Part shown: in pieces, positions 7,706 through 16,569 of the stretch
Position numbering within the stretch: the stretch's first letter is position 1
Layout of the letters: each line of letters begins with the position of its first letter
DNA from: an uncultured Prevotellaceae bacterium
GTDB lineage: Bacteria; Bacteroidota; Bacteroidia; Bacteroidales; Muribaculaceae
Length of the DNA stretch: 64,000 nt
NCBI GenBank assembly: GCA_900317325.1
Contig: ONGE01000008.1
Location: forward strand, 186,001-250,000
Direction of reading: 5' to 3'
Translations under genes and position numbers: made by a program
The notes under the pieces: generated by a model
What the model saw: the letters and a program-made list of their open reading frames with translations, nothing else
What the model was told of the DNA's origin: nothing
Database searches by the model: none

Positions 7706-9685
7706 ATGTCACAAGACAAACAGAATCAGATAATAGACGAAACCGCTGCCGGTCAGCAGCAGACGAGCGACTTTGGCGGCTATGAGAAGTTGATCACGCT
7801 CTCCCCGCGTGAGCACATCCGCATGCGCCCGGGTATGTACATCGGCAAGCTTGGCGACGGCTCACAGAACGACGACGGCATCTATGTCCTCGTCAAGGAG
7901 GTCATCGACAACAGTATCGACGAATTCAACACGGGCTACGCCAAGCCCAATATCGATATCGACGTGGCCGACGGCATGGTGACCATCCGTGACTACGGTC
8001 GCGGCATCCCCCTCGACCAGGTCAAGGACGCATCGTCCAAGATGAACACCGGTGCCAAGTATGACACCCAGACCTATAAACGCTCGGTGGGCTTGAACGG
8101 TGTGGGTATCAAGGCTGTGAATGCCTTGTCCACCGAGTTCTACATCCGCAGCGTGCGCGACGGGCAGTGTTCATCGGTGCTCTACAGCGAGGGTCTTGTC
8201 AAGGAGGAGAGCGGCATCATCGCCGCCAACGAGGGCGAGGATAACGGCACCATGGTGCGTTTCAGGCCCGACGGCACCATCTTCAAGAACTACGAGTTCC
8301 GTGAGGAGATCATCGAGCAGATGATCAAGAACTACTCCTACCTGAACACGGGACTGACGCTGACCTTCAACGGCAAGAAATATCATTCGCGCAATGGCTT
8401 GAGCGACCTGGTGAAGGAAAACATGACCAACGACCCGCTGTACCCGCTGATGCACTTCACCGGCGACGACATCGAGGTGGTCATCACCCATGCGGCCCAA
8501 CTGGGCGAGGAGTTCTACTCGTTTGTCAACGGCCAGCACACGACCCAGGGCGGCACCCACCAGAGCGCCTTCCGCGAGGCCTTGTCAAGGACCATCAAGG
8601 AGTTCTACGGCAAGAACTTCGAGTACAGCGACATACGCAACGGCATCGTCGCCGCCATCAGCATCAAGGTCGAGGAGCCCGTGTTCGAGTCCCAGACCAA
8701 GATCAAGCTGGGCAGCAGCATCATGTGGAAAGACGGCCCCACCATCTATAAGTTCATCAACGACTTCATCAAGAAGGAACTTGACGACTACCTGCACAAG
8801 GCCCCCGAGACCGCCGAAGTGCTGTTGAAGAAGATTCAGGACAATGAGCGCGAGCGCAAGGCCATTGCCGGCGTGAGCAAGCAGGTGCGCGAGAATGTCA
8901 AGAAGGCCGCCCTTCACAACGACAAGCTGCGTGACTGCCGCGTCCACTTCAACGACGCCCGTGCCCCCAAGGACAACGACCGCCGCGACCAGAGTTCCAT
9001 CTTCATCACCGAGGGCCTGAGCGCTAGCGGTTCGATCACCAAGATCCGCGACGTGGAGACACAGGCCGTGTTCTCGTTGCGAGGCAAGCCGCTGAACACC
9101 TTCGGGCTTGACCCCAAGAAGGTCATCACCAACGTCGAGTTCGCCCTGCTGCAGGCTGCGCTCAACATCGAGGACGGCATTGAGGGCCTGCGCTACAACA
9201 AGGTCATCATCGCCACCGATGCCGATGTTGACGGCATGCACATCCGCCTGCTGCTGTTGACCTATTTCCTGCAATTCTGCCCCGAGCTGATCAAGACGGG
9301 CCACCTTTATATCCTGCAGACGCCGTTGTTCCGCGTACTTAACAAGAAGGACGCCAAGCGCAAGACCCGCACCAGCAAACGCGAGGCCAAGCCGCAGAAG
9401 GTCGAGACCTACTACTGCTACAGCGATGAAGAACGCCTGGCCGCCCTCGACAAGCTCGGCGAGAACGCCGAGATCACCCGATTCAAAGGTCTGGGAGAGA
9501 TTTCACCCGACGAGTTCAAGGACTTCATCGGCCCCGATATGCGCCTGGACCGCGTGTCGCTGCGCAAGGAAGACTCGGTGAAGCAGATGCTCGCCTTCTT
9601 CATGGGCAAGAACACCATGGAGCGTCAGAATTTCATTATTGACAACCTAGTTAACGAAGATGATGAAGACATCACAGTGCATTGA
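7706..9685 (+). CDS. parE: DNA topoisomerase IV subunit B (ParE-type)
   Basis: A 659-residue type IIA topoisomerase ATPase subunit. The GHKL ATP site is visible as EVIDNSIDE and GRGIPLD, followed by [14 protein letters not shown]; the TOPRIM domain carries [11 protein letters not shown] and [11 protein letters not shown], and the end has [13 protein letters not shown]. The reading EGLSA where gyrase B has EGDSA, as well as the length, favours the Bacteroidota ParE-type subunit over GyrB. With a ParC-type partner, not in this window, it would decatenate daughter chromosomes. It overlaps coaD by 26 bp, and the S41 protease follows, a gene order I know from other Bacteroidales. A short Gln-rich N-terminal extension (residues 1-20) precedes the conserved part. 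Confidence 0.9.
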   Translation: MSQDKQNQIIDETAAGQQQTSDFGGYEKLITLSPREHIRMRPGMYIGKLGDGSQNDDGIYVLVKEVIDNSIDEFNTGYAKPNIDIDVADGMVTIRDYGRGIPLDQVKDASSKMNTGAKYDTQTYKRSVGLNGVGIKAVNALSTEFYIRSVRDGQCSSVLYSEGLVKEESGIIAANEGEDNGTMVRFRPDGTIFKNYEFREEIIEQMIKNYSYLNTGLTLTFNGKKYHSRNGLSDLVKENMTNDPLYPLMHFTGDDIEVVITHAAQLGEEFYSFVNGQHTTQGGTHQSAFREALSRTIKEFYGKNFEYSDIRNGIVAAISIKVEEPVFESQTKIKLGSSIMWKDGPTIYKFINDFIKKELDDYLHKAPETAEVLLKKIQDNERERKAIAGVSKQVRENVKKAALHNDKLRDCRVHFNDARAPKDNDRRDQSSIFITEGLSASGSITKIRDVETQAVFSLRGKPLNTFGLDPKKVITNVEFALLQAALNIEDGIEGLRYNKVIIATDADVDGMHIRLLLLTYFLQFCPELIKTGHLYILQTPLFRVLNKKDAKRKTRTSKREAKPQKVETYYCYSDEERLAALDKLGENAEITRFKGLGEISPDEFKDFIGPDMRLDRVSLRKEDSVKQMLAFFMGKNTMERQNFIIDNLVNEDDEDITVH

Positions 9686-10172
9686 TAATCAGGGACAGCG
9701 CGTGGCCTTGTTCCCCGGGTCGTTCGACCCTTTCACCTGTGGCCACGAGTCGATCGTGCGCCGGGCATTACCCCTTTTCGACCGATTCATCATTGCCATC
9801 GGCGTGAATGCCGACAAGCGGTCGTTCATGACCATGGAGCAGCGCAAAGCCTTTATCGAGAGCGTTTTCAAAGACGATCCCCGCGTGCAGGTCATCACCT
9901 ACAGCAACATGACCGTTGAGATTGCACAGGAAGTGGGCGCCCAGTTCATCGTGCGCGGCGTGAGGCTGATACAGGACTTCGAGAACGAGAAGCATCTGGC
10001 CGAGGTGAACCGCGACCTGACTGGCATCGAGACCATCCTGTTGTACACCTTGCCCGAGTACAGCCACATCAGCAGCAGCATCGTGCGCGAACTGGTGCAT
10101 TACGGTCAAGACATCAGGGCCTACCTGCCGATGAATGCCGACTTTTCACAAATCCCCATCACTCAAAACTGA
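9660..10172 (+). CDS. coaD: Phosphopantetheine adenylyltransferase
   Basis: A 170-residue nucleotidyltransferase for the penultimate step of coenzyme A synthesis, joining 4'-phosphopantetheine to AMP from ATP. The signature [17 protein letters not shown] holds the TxGH motif, and the C-terminal [17 protein letters not shown] holds the ISSSxVR motif. The start at 9660 lies inside the end of parE and gives about 14 residues before the first strand, slightly longer than usual; no later ATG precedes the conserved strand except the adjacent one at 9663. Translational coupling to parE is likely. Confidence 0.95.
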   Translation: MMKTSQCIDNQGQRVALFPGSFDPFTCGHESIVRRALPLFDRFIIAIGVNADKRSFMTMEQRKAFIESVFKDDPRVQVITYSNMTVEIAQEVGAQFIVRGVRLIQDFENEKHLAEVNRDLTGIETILLYTLPEYSHISSSIVRELVHYGQDIRAYLPMNADFSQIPITQN

Positions 10173-10193
10173 AGATTCGAAACTGATAACAAG

Positions 10194-11834
10194 ATGAATA
10201 AAGGATTGTATCTCGTGGCCCTGTGCCTGGTCTTTTCATTGACCGTCACTGCACAGCGGTCCTTGCCTCAAGTACTGCAGAAACTGTTGAACGCCGAGTA
10301 TGCCATCTCGACATTGTACGTCGACTCGGTCAATGAGGACAAACTGGTAGAAGATGCCATCAAAGGGATGCTCGAGAGCCTGGATCCTCACTCGTCCTAT
10401 ACCGATGCCAAGGAGACCAAGGAACTCGAGGAACCGCTGCAAGGCGAGTTCAGCGGCGTGGGCATCCAGTTCAACATGAACAAGGACACGCTCTACGTCA
10501 TCCAGACCGTTCCCGGCGGCCCCAGTGAGCGCGTGGGCGTGCTGGCCGGCGACCGCATCATCTATGTGAACGACACGACCATTGCCGGCGTGAAGATGAA
10601 AAACAGCGATATCCAGAAGCGCCTTCGCGGCAAGAAGGGCACCAACGTCACCATCAAGGTAAAACGCCCCGGAGTAAAGGACTTGATCACCTTCCGCATC
10701 ACGCGTGACAACATCCCGTTGAACAGTATCGACGCCAAGTACATGCTCGACGAACGCACGGGTTACCTGCGTATCTCCCGCTTCGGCGCCAAGACTCACG
10801 AGGAGATGATGGAAGCCTTGCAAGAACTCAAAAAGCAGGGCATGACCCAGCTGATCATGGACCTGAGCGACAATGGCGGCGGATACCTGAATGCAGCCAT
10901 CGACATGTGCAACGAATTCCTGGAGCGCGGCCAGCTCATGGTTTACACCGAGGGCGAGAACTCACCACGCAACGAGGCCAATGCCAACGGCTGGGGAAAT
11001 TACAAGGACCTGCACATGGTGGTCATCGTCAATCAGTACTCGGCATCGGCAGCCGAAATCTTCGCGGGTGCCATGCAAGACTGGGACCGCGCAGTGGTTG
11101 TCGGCCGCCGCACTTTCGGCAAAGGACTGGTGCAGAGGCCCTTCAAGTTTGAAGACGGCTCGATGATGCGCCTGACCGTTGCCCGTTACTACACACCCAG
11201 CGGCCGTTGCATCCAGAAGCCCTACAACCGCGGAGACAAGAAAGCCTACGAAAAAGAGCTGCTCGACCGCTATAACGAGGGCGAATACTACAGTCTGGAC
11301 AGCATCCAGTTCAACGACTCACTGCGTTACACCACCCGCCTGAACGGCCGCACCATCTACGGCGGCGGTGGCGTGATGCCTGATGTGTTTGTCCCGGTTG
11401 ACACCACCGAGTACAGCACCTATTACCGTGACCTGAGTGCCAAGGGCATCCTTAATCAGTATGCCATCAAGTTTGTGGACAAAGAGCGCAAGGCCATCAC
11501 CAAGCGCTATGCCACGGTAAAAGAGTTTGATGAGGGCTTCGTGATCACCGACGAGATGATGCGCGACCTCATTCAGATGGGCGAAAATGACAGCATCAAG
11601 TATGACGAGGAGAAGTACCGCACCAGCGAACAGATGCTCAAAGCCATCACAAAAGGCTTGATCGCCCGAGACCTGTATGGCGACGCTGGCGCCTACAGCG
11701 TCATCATCAACCACCGCAACCCCGACGTCCAGGCCGCCTATCAGGTCCTTAACGACCGTGAGCGCTATGAGCGTCTGCTGCGTGAGGGCAATCCGGAATA
11801 CGAGCGTCTGGTCAAGAAACACAACGACCAGTAA
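10194..11834 (+). CDS. S41 family C-terminal processing peptidase
   Basis: A 546-residue periplasmic serine protease. A signal peptide covers about residues 1-21 (LVALCLVFSLTVTAQ). A PDZ domain spans about 75-165 (GVGIQFNMNKDTLYVIQTVPGGPSERVGVLAGDRII) and the tail-specific protease domain about 170-370. The expected catalytic Ser285 lies in SASAAE and Lys310 in RTFGKGLVQ, 25 residues apart as in the Prc/CtpA family. The C-terminal 150 residues are rich in charged helices. It follows coaD by 21 bases and ends the parE-coaD operon. Family members trim periplasmic or outer-membrane proteins from their C-termini. Confidence 0.92.
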   Translation: MNKGLYLVALCLVFSLTVTAQRSLPQVLQKLLNAEYAISTLYVDSVNEDKLVEDAIKGMLESLDPHSSYTDAKETKELEEPLQGEFSGVGIQFNMNKDTLYVIQTVPGGPSERVGVLAGDRIIYVNDTTIAGVKMKNSDIQKRLRGKKGTNVTIKVKRPGVKDLITFRITRDNIPLNSIDAKYMLDERTGYLRISRFGAKTHEEMMEALQELKKQGMTQLIMDLSDNGGGYLNAAIDMCNEFLERGQLMVYTEGENSPRNEANANGWGNYKDLHMVVIVNQYSASAAEIFAGAMQDWDRAVVVGRRTFGKGLVQRPFKFEDGSMMRLTVARYYTPSGRCIQKPYNRGDKKAYEKELLDRYNEGEYYSLDSIQFNDSLRYTTRLNGRTIYGGGGVMPDVFVPVDTTEYSTYYRDLSAKGILNQYAIKFVDKERKAITKRYATVKEFDEGFVITDEMMRDLIQMGENDSIKYDEEKYRTSEQMLKAITKGLIARDLYGDAGAYSVIINHRNPDVQAAYQVLNDRERYERLLREGNPEYERLVKKHNDQ

Positions 11835-11859
11835 TCACACATCAACTGAGAAATGAAAA

Positions 11860-11892
11860 AACACTCCTTTGGCGTCATGCCAGAGGAGTGTT
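11860..11892. terminator. Bidirectional hairpin between S41 protease and PrsW-like genes
   Basis: AACACTCCT pairs with AGGAGTGTT, and after a one-base mismatch TGGC pairs with GCCA around a 5-base loop. It overlaps the last codons of the convergent PrsW-like gene and is preceded by A-rich and followed by T-rich sequence, so it can serve both transcripts. Confidence 0.65.
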
Positions 11893-12660
11893 GTTGTTCC
11901 TGTCGCTGCCAGGCAGCGGAGGCGGTGTAGATGAGGAAGGAGCACCGGGTATCGGCGGCGGGGTCATGCGTGCCCTGTCGAGCTGATGCAGATTGCCGAT
12001 GCGTCGCATTGTGCTGCGATAAACGCGCCAGATGAGCAATACGAACAAGATGTTGATAACCACCGACACAGCAGGGTTGATCGACTCGCTGAAAGCCAGT
12101 GCATCATAAACCCAGTGGATGATGATGGGAACAGCCAGAACGCATACCGCCGTGAGACGGCTGTTGTCGCCGAAGTGCCGCTTGCTGTAGAAATAACCCA
12201 TGGCACAAGCGATAGCGAAATGGGCAGGTACGGCAGTGATGCCGCGGATAAGGCCCGTCATCAGCCAATCCTCGCTCTGCAGGAGATAGAGCACATTCTC
12301 GGTCGCGGCAAAGCCAAGGCCCACACAGGCGGCATAGACGATACCATCAAAATACTCGTCGTAGTAGGGGTTCTTGCGCAGGCAGAGCCACAGCATCGTG
12401 AGTTTGGCCACCTCTTCGGGCAAAGCGGCTGCAAACAGAGCCGTTGAAACAGCACCCGTATAGGATCCAATATCATAGACCATCAAGCCCATTAATCCCA
12501 TCAAAGTAGAAATCAACAGGGAGACGAAGGCCGAGCCCACGCCGAAAAGGAAAGCCCTGTAAAGCTGCTTTAAGGGTTCGGGGCGCAACGAGTCCTTCCT
12601 GTAAATCCACCAGCCCAAGAGCAAGGCCGGCAAGATAGCCGTGACAATGATCAGTAGCAT
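11875..12660 (-). CDS. PrsW-like intramembrane metalloprotease
   Basis: A 261-residue membrane protein with the PrsW/CPBP-clan signatures: PEEVAKL (Glu82-Glu83), then FDGIVYAACVGLGFAATEN (104-122), a membrane His in VPAHFAIACAMGY (His147) and IIHWVYDAL. These residues form the predicted metal site inside the membrane. PrsW of Bacillus cleaves the anti-sigma factor RsiW; no anti-sigma factor gene is adjacent here, so the substrate is unknown. The C-terminal tail (about 230-261) is Pro/Ser-rich and probably disordered. The single gene runs convergent to the S41 protease. Confidence 0.85.
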   Translation of the reverse strand: MLLIIVTAILPALLLGWWIYRKDSLRPEPLKQLYRAFLFGVGSAFVSLLISTLMGLMGLMVYDIGSYTGAVSTALFAAALPEEVAKLTMLWLCLRKNPYYDEYFDGIVYAACVGLGFAATENVLYLLQSEDWLMTGLIRGITAVPAHFAIACAMGYFYSKRHFGDNSRLTAVCVLAVPIIIHWVYDALAFSESINPAVSVVINILFVLLIWRVYRSTMRRIGNLHQLDRARMTPPPIPGAPSSSTPPPLPGSDRNNNTPLA

Positions 12661-12678
12661 CTAATCGCTTTATTAATT

Positions 12679-12710
12679 GACACCCGATGATGTTGCCACC
12701 ACCGGGTGCC
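12679..12710 (-). terminator. Hairpin after the SUMF1/dockerin gene
   Basis: On the minus strand GGCACCCG pairs with CGGGTGTC (one G-T wobble) around a 16-base loop, 39 bases after the stop codon of the gene ending at 12749. It is followed by A+T-rich sequence rather than a T-run. Confidence 0.45.
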
Positions 12711-12748
12711 GTATTCACTATTTAATAATTATCTCTCGACAGTGCCGA

Positions 12749-14725
12749 TTACAAGGCCAGACGCAGACCAGTAGTGTAGAAACGCATGTCGCGTCCCTCA
12801 TTGTTGCGGCTGGTCGAACGGCAATCCTTGGGCAAGCTGAACCAGCAACCGCCACGAATCACGAACCTGTAACCATCGAGGTTCTCGGGCTGTTCCTCAC
12901 CATAGGGGAGATAAGCATCGCTGCACCACTCGTGAACGTTACCGCTCATATCGAACAAGCCCAGTTCATTGCCGTGACGGGTAGCTACAGCATGGGTACC
13001 ATAGTCCTCACTGTCACTGCCAACAGCATAACTGTTGTTGTAGTACCAAGCCACCTCGTCGATGACGTCACCGCCCGAATACAGATAGCTGTGGCTCTTG
13101 TTGCCGCCGCGGGCAGCATACTCCCACTCGGCCTCGGTGGGCAGACGGAAGGCCTTACCAGTCAACGCATTCAAGCGAGCGATGAATTCCTGGCAGTCCG
13201 TCCAGCTTACCTGCTCGACAGGACGCTTCGGGTCACCGGTGAAGCTGCTGGGGTTGGTACCCATCACAGCCTGCCACAATTCCTGAGTCACCTCGGTCTG
13301 ACCGATCGAATAGGGAGCGAGGGTCACCTCATGAGCAGGAAGTTCGTCGCCGTTGGCCAAACCAGCCTCGACTGCTGCACTGTCAACACCCATGGTGAAC
13401 GTGCCGCCTTCGATAGCAACCATCTGGAACGAAACGCCATTGACGGTGAACATGCCGGGGATGGTATTGTAGTTCTGCATACGCTCGATGAAAGAGTTGG
13501 CCGAAACCTTGAGTTCGTCGAAGTTCTCATCCATGACTGAGCTGCAGTCGAGCAACAGCATCACCAGAGCGCTGGAATAGGTGCTTTCTACCTCGGGCAG
13601 GCGGCTGGCCGAGAACTCGGTGCTGGCTTCCCAAGCCTGCTGGTCCTCTACCCAGTACCACTCTTGGATGTTATCCTTCACGATGCGCTCCTCGTTGTCG
13701 AGCTGGATGCCGTCGAACACGAGCGAAACAAACATGCCGTCAACACTCGATGCGGCCACGCTGTCACCAGCGGTGCAGGTCAGACCATGGTAAGTGATGT
13801 TGGTCAAGCTGCGGGTCTTCAGCGAGAAAGTACCCTCAATGTAGATCTGAGAGTCATTGACGTTCTCACTCGTCACCTCGTCGAGGGTGAAACGGATGCG
13901 CGTACCTGTACCCACACCGGGGAATACCAGCGTCAACGACTCGGACATGTTGCGTCTCACGAGTTCGTCGGCGATGTTCTGGAAGCTCGAGTTAACCTCG
14001 GCCATCGAGTTGACCATCATCGCCTTGGCCGAGTCACTGGCCAGCGAATACAGGTTGGCACGGAACTGGTTCTCGTCCCTGACGTTCTCATTCATCAGAC
14101 CGATGGTGAACGCCTTGATTGAACGGCCATAGACGCGCTCATCGTTGATGCGGGACTTGAGGGCCTGAGCATACTCGGTTTCGGTGTCATACTTGTCGGT
14201 CATCATCAAGGAACCTTGGTCGAGACCCTCGGTAAAGGTCACCAGAGCCACATTCTGCAAGTTCTTGGGATTTGCAGCCGAATTGAGGGCATCAAGAGCC
14301 TTATCCACCGAATAGTAAAGCAGACGTCCAGGCTTAGTGGTCAGCGACATGACAAAGTCATTGAATCCAGTCACCGTGGTCGAGTCAAGGAATGCGATGT
14401 CCTTGGTGTACAACGTCTGGTTATAACCGATGATACCCATGTACATACCAGTATCAACTGTCGGGATAACCGGACCAGTAAGGATGATGTCGATCAGGTA
14501 GTTGATGTCGGCAATGTTGATGTCACCATCGCCATTGACGTCACACTTCAAATCGGCCGAAGAAGTCAAGATGGCGTCAATCACGGTATTGACGTCGGCG
14601 ATATTGACGTCACCGTCGGCATTCACGTCACCGGGAATGTTACTTGAATAATGGCGAGGGCCAGCCAACGCCATCATGGTTGACACTAAGATCAACGAGA
14701 AAAGAGTAGTCAGTCTCATATTCAA
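12749..14725 (-). CDS. Secreted dockerin-VWA-like-SUMF1 (formylglycine-generating enzyme fold) protein
   Basis: A 658-residue exported protein. A signal peptide (residues 1-22) is followed at once by two dockerin repeats (about 31-86; GDVNADGDVNIADVN and CDVNGDGDINIADIN), an unusual N-terminal position. Residues about 90-260 look like a von Willebrand A domain (YYSVDKALDALNS, NVALVTFTEG). A stretch near 390 (VMLLLDCSSVMDENFDELK) resembles a MIDAS-containing VWA strand, so the fold may be interrupted by an insert. The C-terminal 225 residues (GGTFTMG, LPTEAEWEYAARGG, GLFDMSGNVHEWCSD, IRGGCW) are a SUMF1/FGE-sulfatase domain. Such domains are often non-catalytic or ligand-binding in secreted proteins; I cannot assign catalysis. 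It has its own canonical promoter. Confidence 0.85.
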   Translation of the reverse strand: MNMRLTTLFSLILVSTMMALAGPRHYSSNIPGDVNADGDVNIADVNTVIDAILTSSADLKCDVNGDGDINIADINYLIDIILTGPVIPTVDTGMYMGIIGYNQTLYTKDIAFLDSTTVTGFNDFVMSLTTKPGRLLYYSVDKALDALNSAANPKNLQNVALVTFTEGLDQGSLMMTDKYDTETEYAQALKSRINDERVYGRSIKAFTIGLMNENVRDENQFRANLYSLASDSAKAMMVNSMAEVNSSFQNIADELVRRNMSESLTLVFPGVGTGTRIRFTLDEVTSENVNDSQIYIEGTFSLKTRSLTNITYHGLTCTAGDSVAASSVDGMFVSLVFDGIQLDNEERIVKDNIQEWYWVEDQQAWEASTEFSASRLPEVESTYSSALVMLLLDCSSVMDENFDELKVSANSFIERMQNYNTIPGMFTVNGVSFQMVAIEGGTFTMGVDSAAVEAGLANGDELPAHEVTLAPYSIGQTEVTQELWQAVMGTNPSSFTGDPKRPVEQVSWTDCQEFIARLNALTGKAFRLPTEAEWEYAARGGNKSHSYLYSGGDVIDEVAWYYNNSYAVGSDSEDYGTHAVATRHGNELGLFDMSGNVHEWCSDAYLPYGEEQPENLDGYRFVIRGGCWFSLPKDCRSTSRNNEGRDMRFYTTGLRLAL

Positions 14726-14785
14726 ATATTGTTTTTGTTAAATGATTATTCCATAATTAATAAACTGCGCACATTATTTAACCTA

Positions 14786-14817
14786 CAAAATTACACATAA
14801 ATAGTCGGATAATCAAA
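14786..14817 (-). promoter_or_regulatory. Canonical promoter of the SUMF1/dockerin gene
   Basis: On the minus strand TTTG (14817-14814) is followed after 20 bases by TAATTTTG (14793-14786), matching TTTG-N19-21-TAnnTTTG. The gene starts about 60 bases downstream. Confidence 0.7.
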
Positions 14818-14957
14818 ACAAAACTGCACAATAGTTATTAACAATTTTCAGTTACGGCACATTTTTGAAACGTTTCTTGGAGAATTATCACACAAAAAAG
14901 GAACACTTTTCGTGAGTTCTCGTCTTCAGAAATAGCAATCAAGTATATTTTTTGATG

Positions 14958-14965
14958 TATCTTTG
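14958..14965 (+). promoter_or_regulatory. -7 element of the SSS transporter gene
   Basis: TATCTTTG, only 14 bases before the ATG at 14980, which predicts a very short leader. No -33 TTTG at the usual spacing. Confidence 0.45.
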
Positions 14966-14979
14966 CACTCCGAAAAACC

Positions 14980-16467
14980 ATGGTATCGACAATACATCTC
15001 ATAGGAGTCATCTTGACCGTAGGCTTGCTGCTGGCACTCAGTTGGCTGTCGGGGCGCAAAGTCAAGGATGCACACAGTTTCACCACCGGCGGCACGAGCG
15101 GCAGCTGGATGGTGTGCGGCGCCATGCTGGGTACGTTGGCCGGAGGGCAGAGCACCATCGGCACGGCGCAGCTCGCTTTCTGCTACGGGTTGTCGGCCTG
15201 GTGGTTCACAATCGGTGCCGGACTTGGCGCGCTGGTGCTGGGGTTGTTGTACGCAAAACCGTTAAGAAACAGCGGTTGCTCTACCCTGCTCGAGGTGGTG
15301 AGCCGCGAGTACGGACACAAGGCCGAGACTGTAGGTTCCTTGTTGTTCCTGATAGGCATCTTCATCAGCATCATGTCACAGGTGTTGTCTTCGTCGGCCA
15401 TGATCGGCAGTCTGTTCGGCATCTCGACGGTATGGGCCTCGCTGGCAGGCGCAGTGCTCATCATGCTGCTGGTGCTGTTCGGCGGCATACGCAGTGCCGG
15501 TGTGGGCGGTATCGTCAAACTGGTGCTACTGTACTTGTGTTCGGTGGTGGCCGGTATCGTCGTGTGGCACATCGCTGGCGGTGTCTCGGGGTTGAGCGAC
15601 GGGGTGGACTCGGTTTATCACTCCCCCACTCTGGCCCAGTTTAATGGCTTGACCGATGCCGAGAGCGTCCATCACCGTTACGGCAGTCCGTTTGCAAGAG
15701 GTATTTTCAAGGATTTGGGCGGTTGCTTGTCGCTCGTGCTGGGCGTGGTGTGCACCCAGAGTTATGCCCAATGCATCTGGTCGGCAGCCAGCACGCCCAA
15801 AGCCCGTCGCGGCGCCCTGTTGTGTGCCTTTTTCATGCCCATCATCGGTGCAGCATGCACCCTCGTGGGCATCTATATGCGCGGCCATTATGTCACTGCC
15901 GATGAGCTCAAGGCCCTGCAGGCGGCGGGCGAGACCCTGCCTGCCGGATTAGGGGTCATTGAGAACTCGGCTCAGGCATTCCCGGCATTTGTCCTCAAAT
16001 ACCTGCCTGCATGGTTAGGCGGCTTGATGTTGGGTACCATGCTCATCAATATCCTGGGGTGCGGCAGCGGCCTCTCGTTAGGCGCCGCTACGATTCTGGT
16101 GCGTGACGTGTACGGCAACTTCAAGCGACGCATGGGCATGACATCCTCGCCGCTGTCACAACTGTTTCAGACCCGCTTGTCGATAGCCGGCATCCTGCTG
16201 GCGGCATTTGTTGCTGCAACGACATTCAGCGGCACCTTCATCAACGACCTGGGTTTCCTGTCGCTGGGACTGAGGGCCGTCGCCATCCTGTTCCCGCTAT
16301 GCTTTGCCTTGTGGAAGCCTGGCCGTTTCAAACCCAGCCGTGTGCTGCTGTCGATGCCGATCGGTGTCGCCGCCCTGCTGCTGGCCAACTTCGCCTCGCT
16401 CCCCGGCGACGCCGTCTACTACGGCCTTGCCACCTCCCTTCTCACCATCCTAGCAGGACGGAAATAA
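14980..16467 (+). CDS. Sodium:solute symporter family protein (SSS)
   Basis: A 495-residue inner-membrane protein with about thirteen hydrophobic segments, the LeuT-like SSS fold. Visible features are the first segment after the start, the GSWMVCGAMLGTLAGGQSTIGTAQLAFCYGLSAWWF stretch (in pieces, TM2-TM3) and a later GCGSGLSLGAATILVRDVYGNF, which matches the family pattern of a Na+-site segment followed by a DxY motif. The likely substrate (sugar, amino acid, nucleoside or organic acid) is not visible. It is a single gene, divergent from the SUMF1-like gene and convergent to the GHL10 gene. Confidence 0.88.
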   Translation: MVSTIHLIGVILTVGLLLALSWLSGRKVKDAHSFTTGGTSGSWMVCGAMLGTLAGGQSTIGTAQLAFCYGLSAWWFTIGAGLGALVLGLLYAKPLRNSGCSTLLEVVSREYGHKAETVGSLLFLIGIFISIMSQVLSSSAMIGSLFGISTVWASLAGAVLIMLLVLFGGIRSAGVGGIVKLVLLYLCSVVAGIVVWHIAGGVSGLSDGVDSVYHSPTLAQFNGLTDAESVHHRYGSPFARGIFKDLGGCLSLVLGVVCTQSYAQCIWSAASTPKARRGALLCAFFMPIIGAACTLVGIYMRGHYVTADELKALQAAGETLPAGLGVIENSAQAFPAFVLKYLPAWLGGLMLGTMLINILGCGSGLSLGAATILVRDVYGNFKRRMGMTSSPLSQLFQTRLSIAGILLAAFVAATTFSGTFINDLGFLSLGLRAVAILFPLCFALWKPGRFKPSRVLLSMPIGVAALLLANFASLPGDAVYYGLATSLLTILAGRK

Positions 16468-16488
16468 CGGAAATAACAGAGATTACGG

Positions 16489-16533
16489 AAAACTGAATGG
16501 CTGAAACGAAAACAATTTCAGCCATTCAGTTTT
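16489..16533. terminator. Strong bidirectional terminator
   Basis: An 18-bp perfect stem (AAAACTGAATGGCTGAAA with its complement) around the 9-base loop CGAAAACAA. The A-run on the left and T-run on the right make it a rho-independent terminator on both strands, serving the SSS gene and the convergent GHL10 gene. Confidence 0.9.
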
Positions 16534-16569
16534 ATAGTCGAATTTTCTATCCTCTTGCTATGGGAGTTG

